Part shown: one piece after another, positions 27,037-35,215 of the stretch
How positions within the stretch are numbered: the stretch's first letter is position 1
Layout of the letters: the number at the start of each line of letters is the position of its first letter
Assembly (NCBI RefSeq): GCF_003002815.1
Contig: NZ_PVTF01000012.1
Span: 1 to 64,000, forward strand
DNA length: 64,000 bases
DNA from: Umezawaea tangerina
Lineage (GTDB): Bacteria; Actinomycetota; Actinomycetes; Mycobacteriales; Pseudonocardiaceae
Reading direction: 5' to 3'
Program-made: the position numbers and the translations under genes
The notes under the pieces: model-generated
Databases searched by the model: none
What the model was told of the DNA's origin: nothing
Seen by the model: only the letters and a program-made list of their open reading frames with translations

Positions 27037-27438
27037 CTACAGCCCCTTGGCCTCGTCGTAGCGCGCGTTGGCGGCCATCACGTCGGGCATCCCGGACTCG
27101 ACGAACTCGACCAGGGTGGCCAGCAGGTCGGCGATCCGCGCACCAGCGGGCGTCAGGCTGTACTCGACCTTCGGCGGGATGGTCGGCTGCGCGTCGCGGA
27201 TCACGAAACCGTCGCGCTCCAACGCCTGCAGGGTCTGCGCGAGCATCTTCTCGCTCACCCCGTGGACCCGGCGGCGCAGCGCGTTGAAGCGGAACGTGCC
27301 GTCGCGCAGCGCCACCATCGCCAGGATCCCCCACCGGCCGGTGACGTGCTCGAGCGTCCCCCTGGACGTGCAGGCCTTGGCGAACACGTCGAACACCATC
27401 TGTCCGTGTTCGTCCACCCACGCGGGCCGTTCGCTCAT
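27037..27438 (-). CDS. HxlR/DUF24 family redox-type regulator
   Basis: A 133-residue winged-helix repressor. A single conserved Cys at position 23 (AKACTSRG) and the following VTGRWGILAMVALRDG match the HxlR family, in which this Cys can sense quinones or oxidants (QorR of Corynebacterium, YodB and HypR of Bacillus). The start MSERPAW at 27438 was chosen because the upstream in-frame codons lie in the promoter region. It is divergent from an NmrA/QOR2-like reductase, the same pairing as qorR-qor2. Confidence 0.9.
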   Translation of the reverse strand: MSERPAWVDEHGQMVFDVFAKACTSRGTLEHVTGRWGILAMVALRDGTFRFNALRRRVHGVSEKMLAQTLQALERDGFVIRDAQPTIPPKVEYSLTPAGARIADLLATLVEFVESGMPDVMAANARYDEAKGL

Positions 27439-27461
27439 GGCTTCACGGTACCTCCGACACA

Positions 27462-27517
27462 GCACTAACTACAGTGATGGCACTCACCTCGGGTTGGCAC
27501 TTTCTAGAAGTTAGTGC
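27462..27517. promoter_or_regulatory. HxlR operator candidates
   Basis: GCACTAACT (27462-27470) recurs as its exact complement AGTTAGTGC (27509-27517). The perfect dyad TTCTAGAA (27502-27509) abuts the second copy. These lie between the divergent hxlR and reductase starts. Confidence 0.55.
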
Positions 27518-27564
27518 AATCTATGGGTAAGCACTGAAGTCCGGCCGATCCGAGGAGCAAGCAC

Positions 27565-28419
27565 ATGATCGTCGTCACCGGCGCCACCGGCCACCTGGGC
27601 AAACTGGTCGTGGAGGGCCTGCTGCGCAAGGTCCCTGCCACCGCGGTCGTCGCCGCCGTCCGCACCCCGTCGAAGGCCGCCGACCTCACCGAACGCGGCG
27701 TCCAGGTCAAGGCGGCCGACTACTCCGACCCCGCCAGCCTGGTCGCGGCGTTCCAGGGCGCGGACAAGGTCCTGCTCGTCTCCAGCAGCGAGGTCGGCCA
27801 GCGCGTCGAGCAGCACACCGCCGTCGTCGAGGCCGCCAAGGAGGCGGGCGTGACCCACCTCGTCTACACCAGCATCCTGAACGCCGACACCACCACGATG
27901 CTCCTCGCCGCCGACCACAAGGCCACCGAAGAGGTCATCCGCGCCTCCGGCATCCCGTTCACGTTCCTCCGCAACGGCTGGTACACCGAGAACTACGCCC
28001 AGACCGTCGCGCAGGCCGTGCAGACCGGCGAGTTCGCCGGCAGCGCGGCCGACGGCAAGGTCGGCGCCGCCCCGCGAGCCGACTACGCCGACGCCGCCGT
28101 CACCGTCCTCACCACCGACGGCCACCAGGGCAACGCCTACGAGCTCGCCGCCGACGTCCCGTGGAGCTACCAGGAGCTGGCCGACGAGCTCACCAGGGCC
28201 ACCGGCAAGCCCATCACCTACCAGGACGTGCCCGCCGCCCAGCACCAGTCCATCCTGGAGTCCGCGGGCGTCCCCGCCCCCTTCGCCGCCATCCTCGTCG
28301 ACTCCGACCGCGGCATCACCGCGGGCGAGCTCGCCTCCACCTCGGGCGACCTCAGCCGCCTCGCGGGCAGGCCGACCACCCCGCTCACCGAGTCCGTGGC
28401 CGAGATCCTCAAGGGCTGA
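27565..28419 (+). CDS. NmrA-type NAD(P)H:quinone oxidoreductase (QOR2-like)
   Basis: A 284-residue Rossmann protein beginning IVVTGATGHLGKLVV, close in size and layout to E. coli QorB/YtfG, which reduces quinones with NADPH. It has TSILNAD and HKATEEVIRASGIPFTFLRNGWY, typical of this family. GAGGAG lies eight bases before the ATG. The divergent HxlR regulator points to induction by quinones, diamide or similar electrophiles. A rho-independent terminator follows. Confidence 0.9.
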   Translation: MIVVTGATGHLGKLVVEGLLRKVPATAVVAAVRTPSKAADLTERGVQVKAADYSDPASLVAAFQGADKVLLVSSSEVGQRVEQHTAVVEAAKEAGVTHLVYTSILNADTTTMLLAADHKATEEVIRASGIPFTFLRNGWYTENYAQTVAQAVQTGEFAGSAADGKVGAAPRADYADAAVTVLTTDGHQGNAYELAADVPWSYQELADELTRATGKPITYQDVPAAQHQSILESAGVPAPFAAILVDSDRGITAGELASTSGDLSRLAGRPTTPLTESVAEILKG

Positions 28420-28436
28420 ACAAGTCGTCCCACCCA

Positions 28437-28466
28437 GCGGTGCCCCGTCTTCGGGGCACCGCTTTT
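28437..28466 (+). terminator. Rho-independent terminator
   Basis: Arms GCGGTGCCCCG (28437-28447) and its perfect complement (28452-28462) enclose a 4-nt loop and are followed by TTTT, one of the few T-tailed terminators in this window. Confidence 0.92.
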
Positions 28467-28525
28467 CCGTGTGCCGCCAAGCGGTTCAGACCCCGTTCAC
28501 GACCTTCCGCCGGACGTCGTGGTGC

Positions 28526-29092
28526 TCACTTCAGCGCGTTCGCCGCGAGTCTCAGGTCGGTGAAGGCCCGGTCGAGGTGCGCGTGCAGGTCCTCCGTGCG
28601 GTCGGCGCCCCAGCGGCGGATGGCGATCGCGTAGGTGTCCATGCCGACCTGGGCGCACAGCGCCGCGAGCTGGTCGGCCACGCCGCGGGCCCTCAGGGCG
28701 TCGGCGACCGCGCCCGCCAGTGCCGCGCTCTTGGCCAGCGCGCGCTCCTGCAACGCGGGCGTCGCGGCGATGACCGGGTACCGCCGCTCGGTGACGGGGA
28801 GGTTGTGCTCGATGAGCGGGACGGCCTGGTGGAACGCGGCCCGCAGGGTGGGCAGCGGTTTCGTCCCCGCGGGCACCGCCGCGACCGCCTCGGTCAGCAG
28901 CTCGCGCAGCTGGGCCTCGCCGTCGAAGAAGACCTCGCGCTTGTCGGCGAAGTGCCGGAAGAAGGTGCGCTCGGTGACGCCCGCGCGCGCGGCGATGTCC
29001 CCCGTCGTGGTCTTGTCGTAGCCCCGCTCCAGGTACAGCTCCAGCGCCGCTTCCTGCAGCCGCGACCGCAGCTCCTCAGAGTTCCGTGACAC
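28526..29092 (-). CDS. TetR family transcriptional regulator
   Basis: A 188-residue regulator with an N-terminal helix-turn-helix (TTGDIAARAGVTERTFFRHF) and a C-terminal domain ending ADRTEDLHAHLDRAF. GTG at 29092 (VSRNSEEL) keeps the four operator palindromes outside the gene; an upstream in-frame start would translate through them. It is divergent from an SDR gene and is the likely owner of the GTCAG-n3-CTGAC sites. Confidence 0.92.
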   Translation of the reverse strand: MSRNSEELRSRLQEAALELYLERGYDKTTTGDIAARAGVTERTFFRHFADKREVFFDGEAQLRELLTEAVAAVPAGTKPLPTLRAAFHQAVPLIEHNLPVTERRYPVIAATPALQERALAKSAALAGAVADALRARGVADQLAALCAQVGMDTYAIAIRRWGADRTEDLHAHLDRAFTDLRLAANALK

Positions 29093-29113
29093 GGGTCCAA
29101 CCCTAACACGCGC

Positions 29114-29193
29114 GTCAGTCACTGACGATGATTGCGTCAGCGACTGACCCGTTGTAGCGTCAGTTCCTGACACGATTTACGTCAGTAACTGAC
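29114..29193. promoter_or_regulatory. Four tandem 13-bp operator palindromes
   Basis: GTCAG-n3-CTGAC occurs at 29114-29126, 29136-29148, 29159-29171 and 29181-29193, with middles TCA, CGA, TTC and TAA. Start-to-start distances are 22, 23 and 22 bp, about two helical turns, so bound dimers would line up on one face of the DNA. The array fills the gap between divergent tetR and SDR genes and ends 15 bases before the SDR ATG. Confidence 0.85.
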
Positions 29194-29208
29194 GATTGGG
29201 AACTCACG

Positions 29209-29970
29209 ATGGACCAACGTTTCACCGGCAGGACGGTCGTCGTCACCGGTGCCGGCTCCGGCATCGGCGCCGGTATCGCCCGGCGGTTCGCCGCCGAGGG
29301 GGCGAACGTCGTGCTCGCGGCGCGACGCAAGGACCGCCTGGACGCCCTCGCCGTCGAACTCGGCCCGGACCGGGCCTTGGCGGTGGTCACCGACGTCACC
29401 AGCCAGGACGCGGTGCGGGCGATGGTCGAGGCGGGTGCCGCCCGGTTCGGCGGCATCGACGTCCTGGTCTCCAACGCCGGTCTCGGCGTCGCGAAGGAGT
29501 TCGAGGACACGACCCTTGCGGACTGGCGACTGGTGATGAGCACTGACGTCGACAGCTGCTATTTCGGCGCGCAGGCGGCGTTGGAGCACCTGAAGGCGAG
29601 CCGCGGCAGCATCGTGCAGATCGCCTCCGCGTCCGGACTCGGTGGCGACCGCAGGCTCACCGCCTACAACGCCGCCAAGGGCGCGGTCGTGAACCTCACC
29701 CGCGGACTCGCGTTCGACCTCGGCCGGTTCGGGATCCGGGTCAACGCGGTCGCCCCGTCGCTGACCGGACCGGCGGACCTGGCGTCGAGCCACGCGGACC
29801 TGGTCGAGCGCTTCGACCAGCGGCGCGCGCTCACCGGCTTCAGCACACCCGCCGACATCGCCGGCGCGGTCAGCTTCCTGGCCTCGGACGACGCCCGCTT
29901 CGTCACCGGCGTGATCCTGCCCGTGGACGGCGGCATCACCGCCGGCAGCGGCCAACCCTCCCTCTTCTGA
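29209..29970 (+). CDS. Short-chain dehydrogenase/reductase
   Basis: A 253-residue classical SDR with cofactor motif TGAGSGIGAGIA, NAG motif VSNAGLG, catalytic Ser in IASASGLGG, and Tyr/Lys in AYNAAKGAVV. The C-terminal PVDGGITAG is typical of the 3-oxoacyl-ACP-reductase-like group. GGGA lies seven bases before the ATG. It sits directly behind the four TetR palindromes and is followed after 23 bases by a hydrolase gene, so the two are probably co-induced. Confidence 0.92.
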   Translation: MDQRFTGRTVVVTGAGSGIGAGIARRFAAEGANVVLAARRKDRLDALAVELGPDRALAVVTDVTSQDAVRAMVEAGAARFGGIDVLVSNAGLGVAKEFEDTTLADWRLVMSTDVDSCYFGAQAALEHLKASRGSIVQIASASGLGGDRRLTAYNAAKGAVVNLTRGLAFDLGRFGIRVNAVAPSLTGPADLASSHADLVERFDQRRALTGFSTPADIAGAVSFLASDDARFVTGVILPVDGGITAGSGQPSLF

Positions 29971-29993
29971 CCCCGAACCCGAAAGGAAAGCGC

Positions 29994-30968
29994 ATGCCCA
30001 CCACGACCGACGCCCTCGACCCCGAGCTCGCGACCGCCTTCGCCGCCATGCCCAAGGCCGCGAACGGCACCCTGCTCGACCTCTCCGACATCCCCGCGCT
30101 GCGCGCACAGCTCCGCGCGGCCCACGCCCAGCTGCCCGCGAGCCCGCCGGACCCCCGGATCACGATCGAGACGCTGCTGATTCCGCGGGACGACAAGAGC
30201 GAGCTCGAGGTCGTCCTGTACCGCCCGGCGGGCGCCGAGCACACCCTTCCCGCCCTGCTCTGGTTCCACGCGGGCGCCCAGGTCCTCGGCGACGACGCCC
30301 ACGTCGACGACGCCTACCACACCGGTCTGGCCCTGGCGCTGGACTGCGTCCTCGCCGCCGTCGTCTACCGACTCGCCCCGGAAACCCCCGCTCCCGGTGC
30401 CGCCGAGGACGGCTACCTCGCCTACACCCACCTCGTCCGGCACGCGGACGACCACCGGATCACCCCGAGCCGGATCGGCCTCGCAGGTGCCAGCGGCGGC
30501 GGCTCACCCGCCGCGGCCACCGCCCTCATGGCACGCGACCGCCAGTCCCCACCACCATGCCTCCTGTCCCTCCTCTACCCCATGCTCGACGACCGCATGA
30601 CCGAGCCCTCCACCTTCGACAGCACCGCCGAGCACCTCGTCTCCACCCGCAAAGACCTCCAACTCGCCTGGACCGCAGTCCTAGGCAACCGCGCCGGCAC
30701 CCAGGACGTTCACCCCTACTGCGCCCCCGCCCGCGCCACCAACTTCACCGACCTACCGGACACCTTCATCGCAGTCGCCCAGTTCGACCAACTACGCGAC
30801 GAAGGCATCACCTTCGCCCACCACCTCACCACCGCAGGCATTCCAGTCGACCTCCACCTCTACGCCCGCGCCTTCCACGCCTGGGACCGCTTCGCCCCCA
30901 CCTCAACCCTCACCCACTCCTTCGAACAAACCTGGCACACCTTCCTCCGCCGCCGCCTACACGGCTGA
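29994..30968 (+). CDS. Alpha/beta hydrolase (HSL-like esterase)
   Basis: A 324-residue alpha/beta hydrolase fold protein of the hormone-sensitive-lipase type. The oxyanion motif is altered (FHAGAQ where HGGG is usual). The nucleophile elbow is GASGGG, and a catalytic Asp and His are likely in FDQLRDEG and AFHAWDRF. AAAGGAAAG precedes the ATG. It forms an operon with the SDR gene under the tetR array. The last about 430 bases are strikingly C-rich and G-poor on the coding strand, unlike the first half, which may mark recombination with foreign sequence. Confidence 0.88.
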   Translation: MPTTTDALDPELATAFAAMPKAANGTLLDLSDIPALRAQLRAAHAQLPASPPDPRITIETLLIPRDDKSELEVVLYRPAGAEHTLPALLWFHAGAQVLGDDAHVDDAYHTGLALALDCVLAAVVYRLAPETPAPGAAEDGYLAYTHLVRHADDHRITPSRIGLAGASGGGSPAAATALMARDRQSPPPCLLSLLYPMLDDRMTEPSTFDSTAEHLVSTRKDLQLAWTAVLGNRAGTQDVHPYCAPARATNFTDLPDTFIAVAQFDQLRDEGITFAHHLTTAGIPVDLHLYARAFHAWDRFAPTSTLTHSFEQTWHTFLRRRLHG

Positions 30969-31163
30969 CAACGCAGGCATACTGCGGAACCGGTCACTCG
31001 AACGCGTGAACCACGCAGGATGTGCACATGGGGCACCGGGTGAAGCACCGCAAGGCCGCCGACGCCCTGGAGTCGCTTAGTGGGTTCGACGGGTAAGTCG
31101 TGGGTTTTCCATGGACGTGATCATGTAAGATGATCTTCGCAACCCTCTGACCTGCAAAAACAG

Positions 31164-31238
31164 TGGGGCGAGTGGGGCTCGAACCCACGACCTGACGGAT
31201 TATGAGTCCGCTGCTCTGACCAGCTGAGCTACCGCCCC
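31164..31238 (-). tRNA. tRNA-Met (anticodon CAT, elongator type)
   Basis: Acceptor arms GGGGCGG and CGCCCC, D-arm GCTCAGCTGGTCAGAGC, anticodon loop CTCATAA and T-loop TTCGAGC all pair properly. CCA is not encoded. CAT can also belong to a tRNA-Ile whose C is modified to lysidine; an elongator Met is my reading, not proof. Confidence 0.85.
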
Positions 31239-31420
31239 GTGCACGTGTCGCAGCCCACCTGGGGTGTGGGTTGCGCTGCCGCGCTGTGGAGAGTACCGAT
31301 CGCGGATCCGTGCGTCTCAAGAACCTCGGGTTCTTCGGTGGGCGATGTTGTTGGGTGGGTATTGCGCCCGATCGTGTGACATTGGTCGGTTGTGGGTACC
31401 CGTGGGCCATGAGACGACAA

Positions 31421-31446
31421 AACCCCAGGTCCGGGGACCTGGGGTT
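31421..31446 (-). terminator. Terminator downstream of tRNA-Asn
   Basis: Arms AACCCCAGGTCC (31421-31432) and its complement (31435-31446) form a hairpin 10 bases after the tRNA-Asn 3' end on the minus strand, followed there by TTTTG. The 182 bases from here to tRNA-Met (31239-31420) hold no gene I can support. Confidence 0.8.
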
Positions 31447-31455
31447 GCCATCCTG

Positions 31456-31527
31456 CTCCCCCTACTGGATTCGAACCAGTAACCCTTCGATTAACAGTCG
31501 AATGCTCTGCCATTGAGCTAAGGGGGA
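31456..31527 (-). tRNA. tRNA-Asn (anticodon GTT)
   Basis: Cloverleaf with acceptor arms TCCCCCT and AGGGGGA, discriminator G, anticodon loop CTGTTAA and T-loop TTCGAAT. CCA is not encoded. It lies upstream of tRNA-Met on the same strand, but a terminator between them suggests separate transcripts. Confidence 0.93.
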
Positions 31528-31664
31528 ATGTTCTGTTGTTCTGCCCGCCAGCCTTGTTGGCCTGACAGGTGAGAACTCTAGCGCATCCGCAACCGTGCTC
31601 GCACACACCCCCCTCCAATGCGGGAGGATGGGTGCGACCAGGCACGACACGAGAGGAGACCTCG

Positions 31665-31904
31665 ATGAAGGGCATCCTGCTGGGCGCCGCTGTCGGTTAC
31701 GTGTTGGGCGCACGGGCGGGGCGGGGGCGGTACGACCAGATCGTTCGGACGTACCGCAGGCTCGCGGACCACCCGGCTGTGCAGGGCGCGGCCGGGATCG
31801 TGCGGGCGAAGGTCGGTGAGAAGACGGGGTTCGGGAATCGGGCGCACGCGCACGGGCAGAACGGGACCGCGCAGCGGCGGGAGTCGGTGATCCCGCGCGC
31901 GTAG
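31665..31904 (+). CDS. Small YtxH-like membrane-associated protein (79 aa)
   Basis: A short protein that starts with a hydrophobic, glycine-rich stretch (ILLGAAVGYVLGARAGRGRY), a pattern common in actinobacterial YtxH-like proteins, and continues as a charged helix. GAGAGGAG precedes the ATG. It is convergent with tam and separated from it by a hairpin. Function unknown. Confidence 0.75.
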   Translation: MKGILLGAAVGYVLGARAGRGRYDQIVRTYRRLADHPAVQGAAGIVRAKVGEKTGFGNRAHAHGQNGTAQRRESVIPRA

Positions 31905-31925
31905 GCGCGCTCCTCGGACTGTGCG

Positions 31926-31955
31926 CAGGGCCCCGGCGAGCCAGTCGGGGCCCTG
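31926..31955. terminator. Bidirectional hairpin terminator
   Basis: Arms CAGGGCCCC (31926-31934) and GGGGCCCTG (31947-31955) separate the convergent small membrane-protein gene and tam. Confidence 0.8.
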
Positions 31956-31962
31956 CCTCGTG

Positions 31963-32715
31963 CTAGGCCACCCTGGCCACGGCGAAGACGCGGCGGAACG
32001 GGAACCAGGTGGTGCCGTCCGAGCGCTGGGGGTAGGCGGCGCGGAGCCGGGGGGCGAGCTCGGCGCGGAAGGCCTCCCAGGACTGGTCGTCGAGGGTGGC
32101 ACGGATGGGGCGCAGGGCGGTGCCGGTGATCCACTCCAGGACGGCGTCAGGGCCTTCCAGGCGCTGGAGGTAGGTCGTCTCCCAGGCGTCCACCTCGCAG
32201 TCCGCCAACAGGTCGGCGTAGCCCGCGGGGTCGAGGACGGGGCGCTGGTCGCGCAGGACGTGGCCCAGGGTGTCGTTCCAGCCCGACCGGACGAGCTCGC
32301 GCACGAGGCTGTGGGACGGGCCGTCGAAGTTGCCGGGGACCTGCATGGCCAGCCACGCGCCCGCGGGCAGCTCGGTCACCCAGCGGCGCAGCAGGTCGGG
32401 GTGGGTGGGCAGCCACTGGAGCACGGCGTTGGTGACCACGACGTCGGTGTCCGGCGCCGGTGTCCACGTGGCGGCGTCGGCGACGTGGGCGTCGAGACCG
32501 CGGGCACGGGCGGCGGCGACCATCTCGGGCGAGGAGTCGAACGCCTCCAGAACCGCCTCGGGCCACCGGGCCGGCAGGGTCTCGGTCAGGTTGCCGGGGC
32601 CGCAGCCGAGGTCGACGACGCGGCGCGGGTCGGTCGCGCCGATCCGGGCGACGAGCTCGTGGAACGGCCTGGACCGGTGGTCGGCGAAGGTCAGGTACTT
32701 CGCGGGATCCCACAT
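31963..32715 (-). CDS. tam: Trans-aconitate 2-methyltransferase
   Basis: A 250-residue SAM-dependent methyltransferase. It has an N-terminal [23 protein letters not shown] motif [13 protein letters not shown], acidic residue EAFDSS, and NAVLQWLP, all characteristic of Tam. Tam methylates trans-aconitate, a by-product that inhibits aconitase. GGAGG lies seven bases before the ATG. Two tandem palindromes directly upstream suggest dedicated repression. No regulator gene adjoins. Confidence 0.95.
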   Translation of the reverse strand: MWDPAKYLTFADHRSRPFHELVARIGATDPRRVVDLGCGPGNLTETLPARWPEAVLEAFDSSPEMVAAARARGLDAHVADAATWTPAPDTDVVVTNAVLQWLPTHPDLLRRWVTELPAGAWLAMQVPGNFDGPSHSLVRELVRSGWNDTLGHVLRDQRPVLDPAGYADLLADCEVDAWETTYLQRLEGPDAVLEWITGTALRPIRATLDDQSWEAFRAELAPRLRAAYPQRSDGTTWFPFRRVFAVARVA

Positions 32716-32732
32716 GGGCGCGCCTCCAAAGC

Positions 32733-32765
32733 AGTACGGTTGTACTGTAACAGTACGCGCGTACT
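32733..32765. promoter_or_regulatory. Two tandem AGTAC-N4-GTACT operators upstream of tam
   Basis: AGTACGGTTGTACT (32733-32746) and AGTACGCGCGTACT (32752-32765) are perfect 5-bp dyads with 4-base centres, 19 bp apart. The second overlaps the stop codon of the upstream gene. They lie 18-50 bases before the tam start. Confidence 0.75.
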
Positions 32766-33273
32766 ACTCAGCGGGCTTGAGGTCCCCGATCTTCGCCGCC
32801 ACGTCCGCCGCGATCACCCGCACGGCCTCCACGTCGGCACCGGGGTCCGGGCGCACCTGGAGCACGACGCCGCCCTTGCCGGGCACCTTGCGCTGCAGGT
32901 ACCAGGCCTCGCCGACGTGGTGCTTGCTCTTGAACGACGCCGTCACCCTGGCGTGCACGACCTCGGGCACCTTGCCCGGCTCCTCCAGCACGAACCGCTG
33001 CGGCGGCAGGTCGGCCAGCACGACCGCGTCCCCCGCCGTGCCCTCCTCCGCGGCCTCGACGACGACCAGCGCGCTGCCGCCCCACGTGGCCTTGCTGACC
33101 AGGTGCCAGCCGACCCGGCGCGGTCCCGGCAGCCAGAGCCCCAGCGTCGTCGCGATGAGGTGGCCGCCGCCGCGCACCGGCGCCTGCGCGAGGACGGACT
33201 CGTCCCCCACCAGCTCACCGGTGAAGTCGGCGGGCAGCCCCTGCTTGAACAGCCTGCGCCACAGAGCGGTCAT
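32764..33273 (-). CDS. Conserved hypothetical protein downstream of dnaG
   Basis: A 169-residue soluble protein with alternating beta-strand-like segments (HLIATTLGLWLP, GWHLVSKATWGG, SALVVVEAAEEG) and no signal peptide or membrane segment. Its ATG follows the dnaG stop by one base, so it is translationally coupled to primase. It looks like a conserved actinobacterial dnaG-neighbour protein. I do not know its function. Confidence 0.85.
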   Translation of the reverse strand: MTALWRRLFKQGLPADFTGELVGDESVLAQAPVRGGGHLIATTLGLWLPGPRRVGWHLVSKATWGGSALVVVEAAEEGTAGDAVVLADLPPQRFVLEEPGKVPEVVHARVTASFKSKHHVGEAWYLQRKVPGKGGVVLQVRPDPGADVEAVRVIAADVAAKIGDLKPAE

Positions 33274-33274
33274 C

Positions 33275-35182
33275 TCAGAGCCCTCCCAGGGCCTGCTGGC
33301 CCAGCGCCTTGTGGTACTCCTCGAGCGCCACGAGGTCGCCGAACAGCGCCCGGTACTCGTCCGGGTCCTGCACCGGCGAGATGCGGTGCAGGCGGGACTT
33401 GATCTCGGAGATCTGGCCGGACACCAGGATCTGCTGCAACCGCGCCAGCACCGCGGACACGTGCCGGAACTCGTCGTCCGGCTTGCACGTCAGCGGTTCC
33501 ACGGCCAGCTCGGTCAGCACCGACCGGCCGGACTCGTTCCCGCACGCCTGGCTCACCGCCTCCAGCCACGCGGGCCCGGACAGGCCGCACGAGGCGCCGC
33601 CCGCGTCGCGCACGGCGTGGTGCAGCGCCAGGTAGGCGGGGTGCCGGAACACCTCGTCGGGCAGCGCGTCGTAGTACGGACCGGCCAGCTCCGGGACCTG
33701 GAGCGCGGCCTTGAGGGCCTCGCGCTGGTGCCACAGCCGCGGGTCGCGCTTGTCGGGCCGGGTCGGGCGTTCCACGTCCACGGCGAGCGCGCCCTGGTAC
33801 GGGTCGACCACGACGGGGGCGGACCGGCGCTGCTTGGTCGGCGCCGCGGGGCCGCCACCGGCGGTCTCGCGGACCCGGCGGACGATCGCGGCCTCGTCGT
33901 TCCAGCCGACCCACCAGGCGAGCTTGGTCGCGTACCCGTCGCGCTTGGCCCGGTCCTTGATCTGCGCGACCAGCGGGACCGTCTTGCGCAGCGCCTCGAC
34001 CTGGCCGTCGACGGAGTCGAGGTCGAACTCCTTGAGCTGCGTGCGGACCGCGAACTCGATCAGCGGGGTGCGCCGGGCGACGAGGTCGCGCACGGCCACG
34101 TCCCCCTTGTCCTGCCTCAGCTCGCACGGGTCCATGCCGTCGGGCGCGATCGCGATGTAGGTCTGCGCGGAGAAGTTCTGCTCGCCCTCGAACGCCTTCA
34201 TGGCGGCCTTCTGGCCCGCCGCGTCGCCGTCGAAGGTGAAGATCACCTCGCCGTTCATGTCGTCGTCGATCAGCAGGCGCCGCAACAGGTTCATGTGGTC
34301 GGTGCCGAACGCGGTGCCGCACGACGCGACCGCCGTCGGCACGCCCGCGAGGTGCATGGCCATCACGTCGGTGTAGCCCTCGACGACCACGACCTGGTGC
34401 CGCCGCGCGATCTCCTTCTTCGCCAGGTCGAGGCCGAAGAGGACGTGCGACTTCTTGTAGATCACGCTCTCGCTGGTGTTCAGGTACTTCGCCTGGATCG
34501 GGTCGTCGTCGAAGATCCGGCGCGCGCCGAACCCGACCACGTCGCCGCCGAGGTCGCGGATCGGCCAGAGCAGCCTGCGGTGGAACCGGTCGATCGGCCC
34601 CTGGCGGCCCTCCTTGGTGAGCTGCGCCTTGATCAGCTCCTCCAGCTCGAAGCCGCGGCCCAGCAGGTGCTTGGTCAGCTTGTCCCAGCCCGCGGGGGCG
34701 AACCCGCAGCCGAACATCCCGGCAGCGGCCTCGTCGAACCCGCGCTCGGCCAGGAACTCCCGCGCCTTCACGGCTTCCGGCGAGCGCAGCTGCTCGGTGT
34801 AGTACTCGGAGGCCACCCGGTGGGCCTCGATCATCCGGGTGCGCGTGCCGCGGTCGCGCTGGACGCTGGCGCCGCCGCCCTCGTAGGTCAGCTGGACGCC
34901 GGTCCGGTCGGCGAGCCGCTCGACCGCCTCGATGAAGCCCAGGTGCTCGACCTTCATCACGAACTTGATCACGTCGCCGCCCTCGCCACAGCCGAAGCAG
35001 TGGTAGGTGCCGTGCGACGGACGGACGTTGAACGACGGCGACTTCTCGTCGTGGAACGGGCACAGGCCCTTCAGCGAGCCGCCGCCCGCGTTGCGCAGCG
35101 AGACGTGGTCCCCCACGACCTCGTCGATTCGGCTGCGGTCACGCACCAGCGCGATGTCGCTTTCACGGATGCGTCCTGCCAC
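33275..35182 (-). CDS. dnaG: DNA primase
   Basis: A 635-residue primase that makes RNA primers at the replication fork. It has an N-terminal CHC2 zinc-binding domain (CPFHDEKSPSF, then YHCFGCGEGGD), a TOPRIM catalytic core (VVVVEGYTDVMAMH; FTFDGDAAGQKA) and a C-terminal DnaB-interacting helical domain. The GTG start (VAGRIRESDIALVR) is standard for actinobacteria. Its start is only 33 bases from the divergent ECF sigma gene. TAGACT on the minus strand about 10 bases before the GTG suggests a short-leader or leaderless promoter. Confidence 0.97.
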   Translation of the reverse strand: MAGRIRESDIALVRDRSRIDEVVGDHVSLRNAGGGSLKGLCPFHDEKSPSFNVRPSHGTYHCFGCGEGGDVIKFVMKVEHLGFIEAVERLADRTGVQLTYEGGGASVQRDRGTRTRMIEAHRVASEYYTEQLRSPEAVKAREFLAERGFDEAAAGMFGCGFAPAGWDKLTKHLLGRGFELEELIKAQLTKEGRQGPIDRFHRRLLWPIRDLGGDVVGFGARRIFDDDPIQAKYLNTSESVIYKKSHVLFGLDLAKKEIARRHQVVVVEGYTDVMAMHLAGVPTAVASCGTAFGTDHMNLLRRLLIDDDMNGEVIFTFDGDAAGQKAAMKAFEGEQNFSAQTYIAIAPDGMDPCELRQDKGDVAVRDLVARRTPLIEFAVRTQLKEFDLDSVDGQVEALRKTVPLVAQIKDRAKRDGYATKLAWWVGWNDEAAIVRRVRETAGGGPAAPTKQRRSAPVVVDPYQGALAVDVERPTRPDKRDPRLWHQREALKAALQVPELAGPYYDALPDEVFRHPAYLALHHAVRDAGGASCGLSGPAWLEAVSQACGNESGRSVLTELAVEPLTCKPDDEFRHVSAVLARLQQILVSGQISEIKSRLHRISPVQDPDEYRALFGDLVALEEYHKALGQQALGGL

Positions 35183-35215
35183 GTCGGCGAGTCTAGTGCT
35201 GGCACACTGGTGCCC

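Noticed and set aside
31028-31096. Micro-ORF of 22 codons (MGHRVKHRK...) between the hydrolase and the tRNA genes
   Set aside because: An AGGA precedes it, but it is too short and unlike any known peptide to support as a gene.
31119-31135. Small dyad GATCAT-n5-ATGATC downstream of tRNA-Met
   Set aside because: Could be a terminator, but the stem is short and lacks GC; too weak to list.
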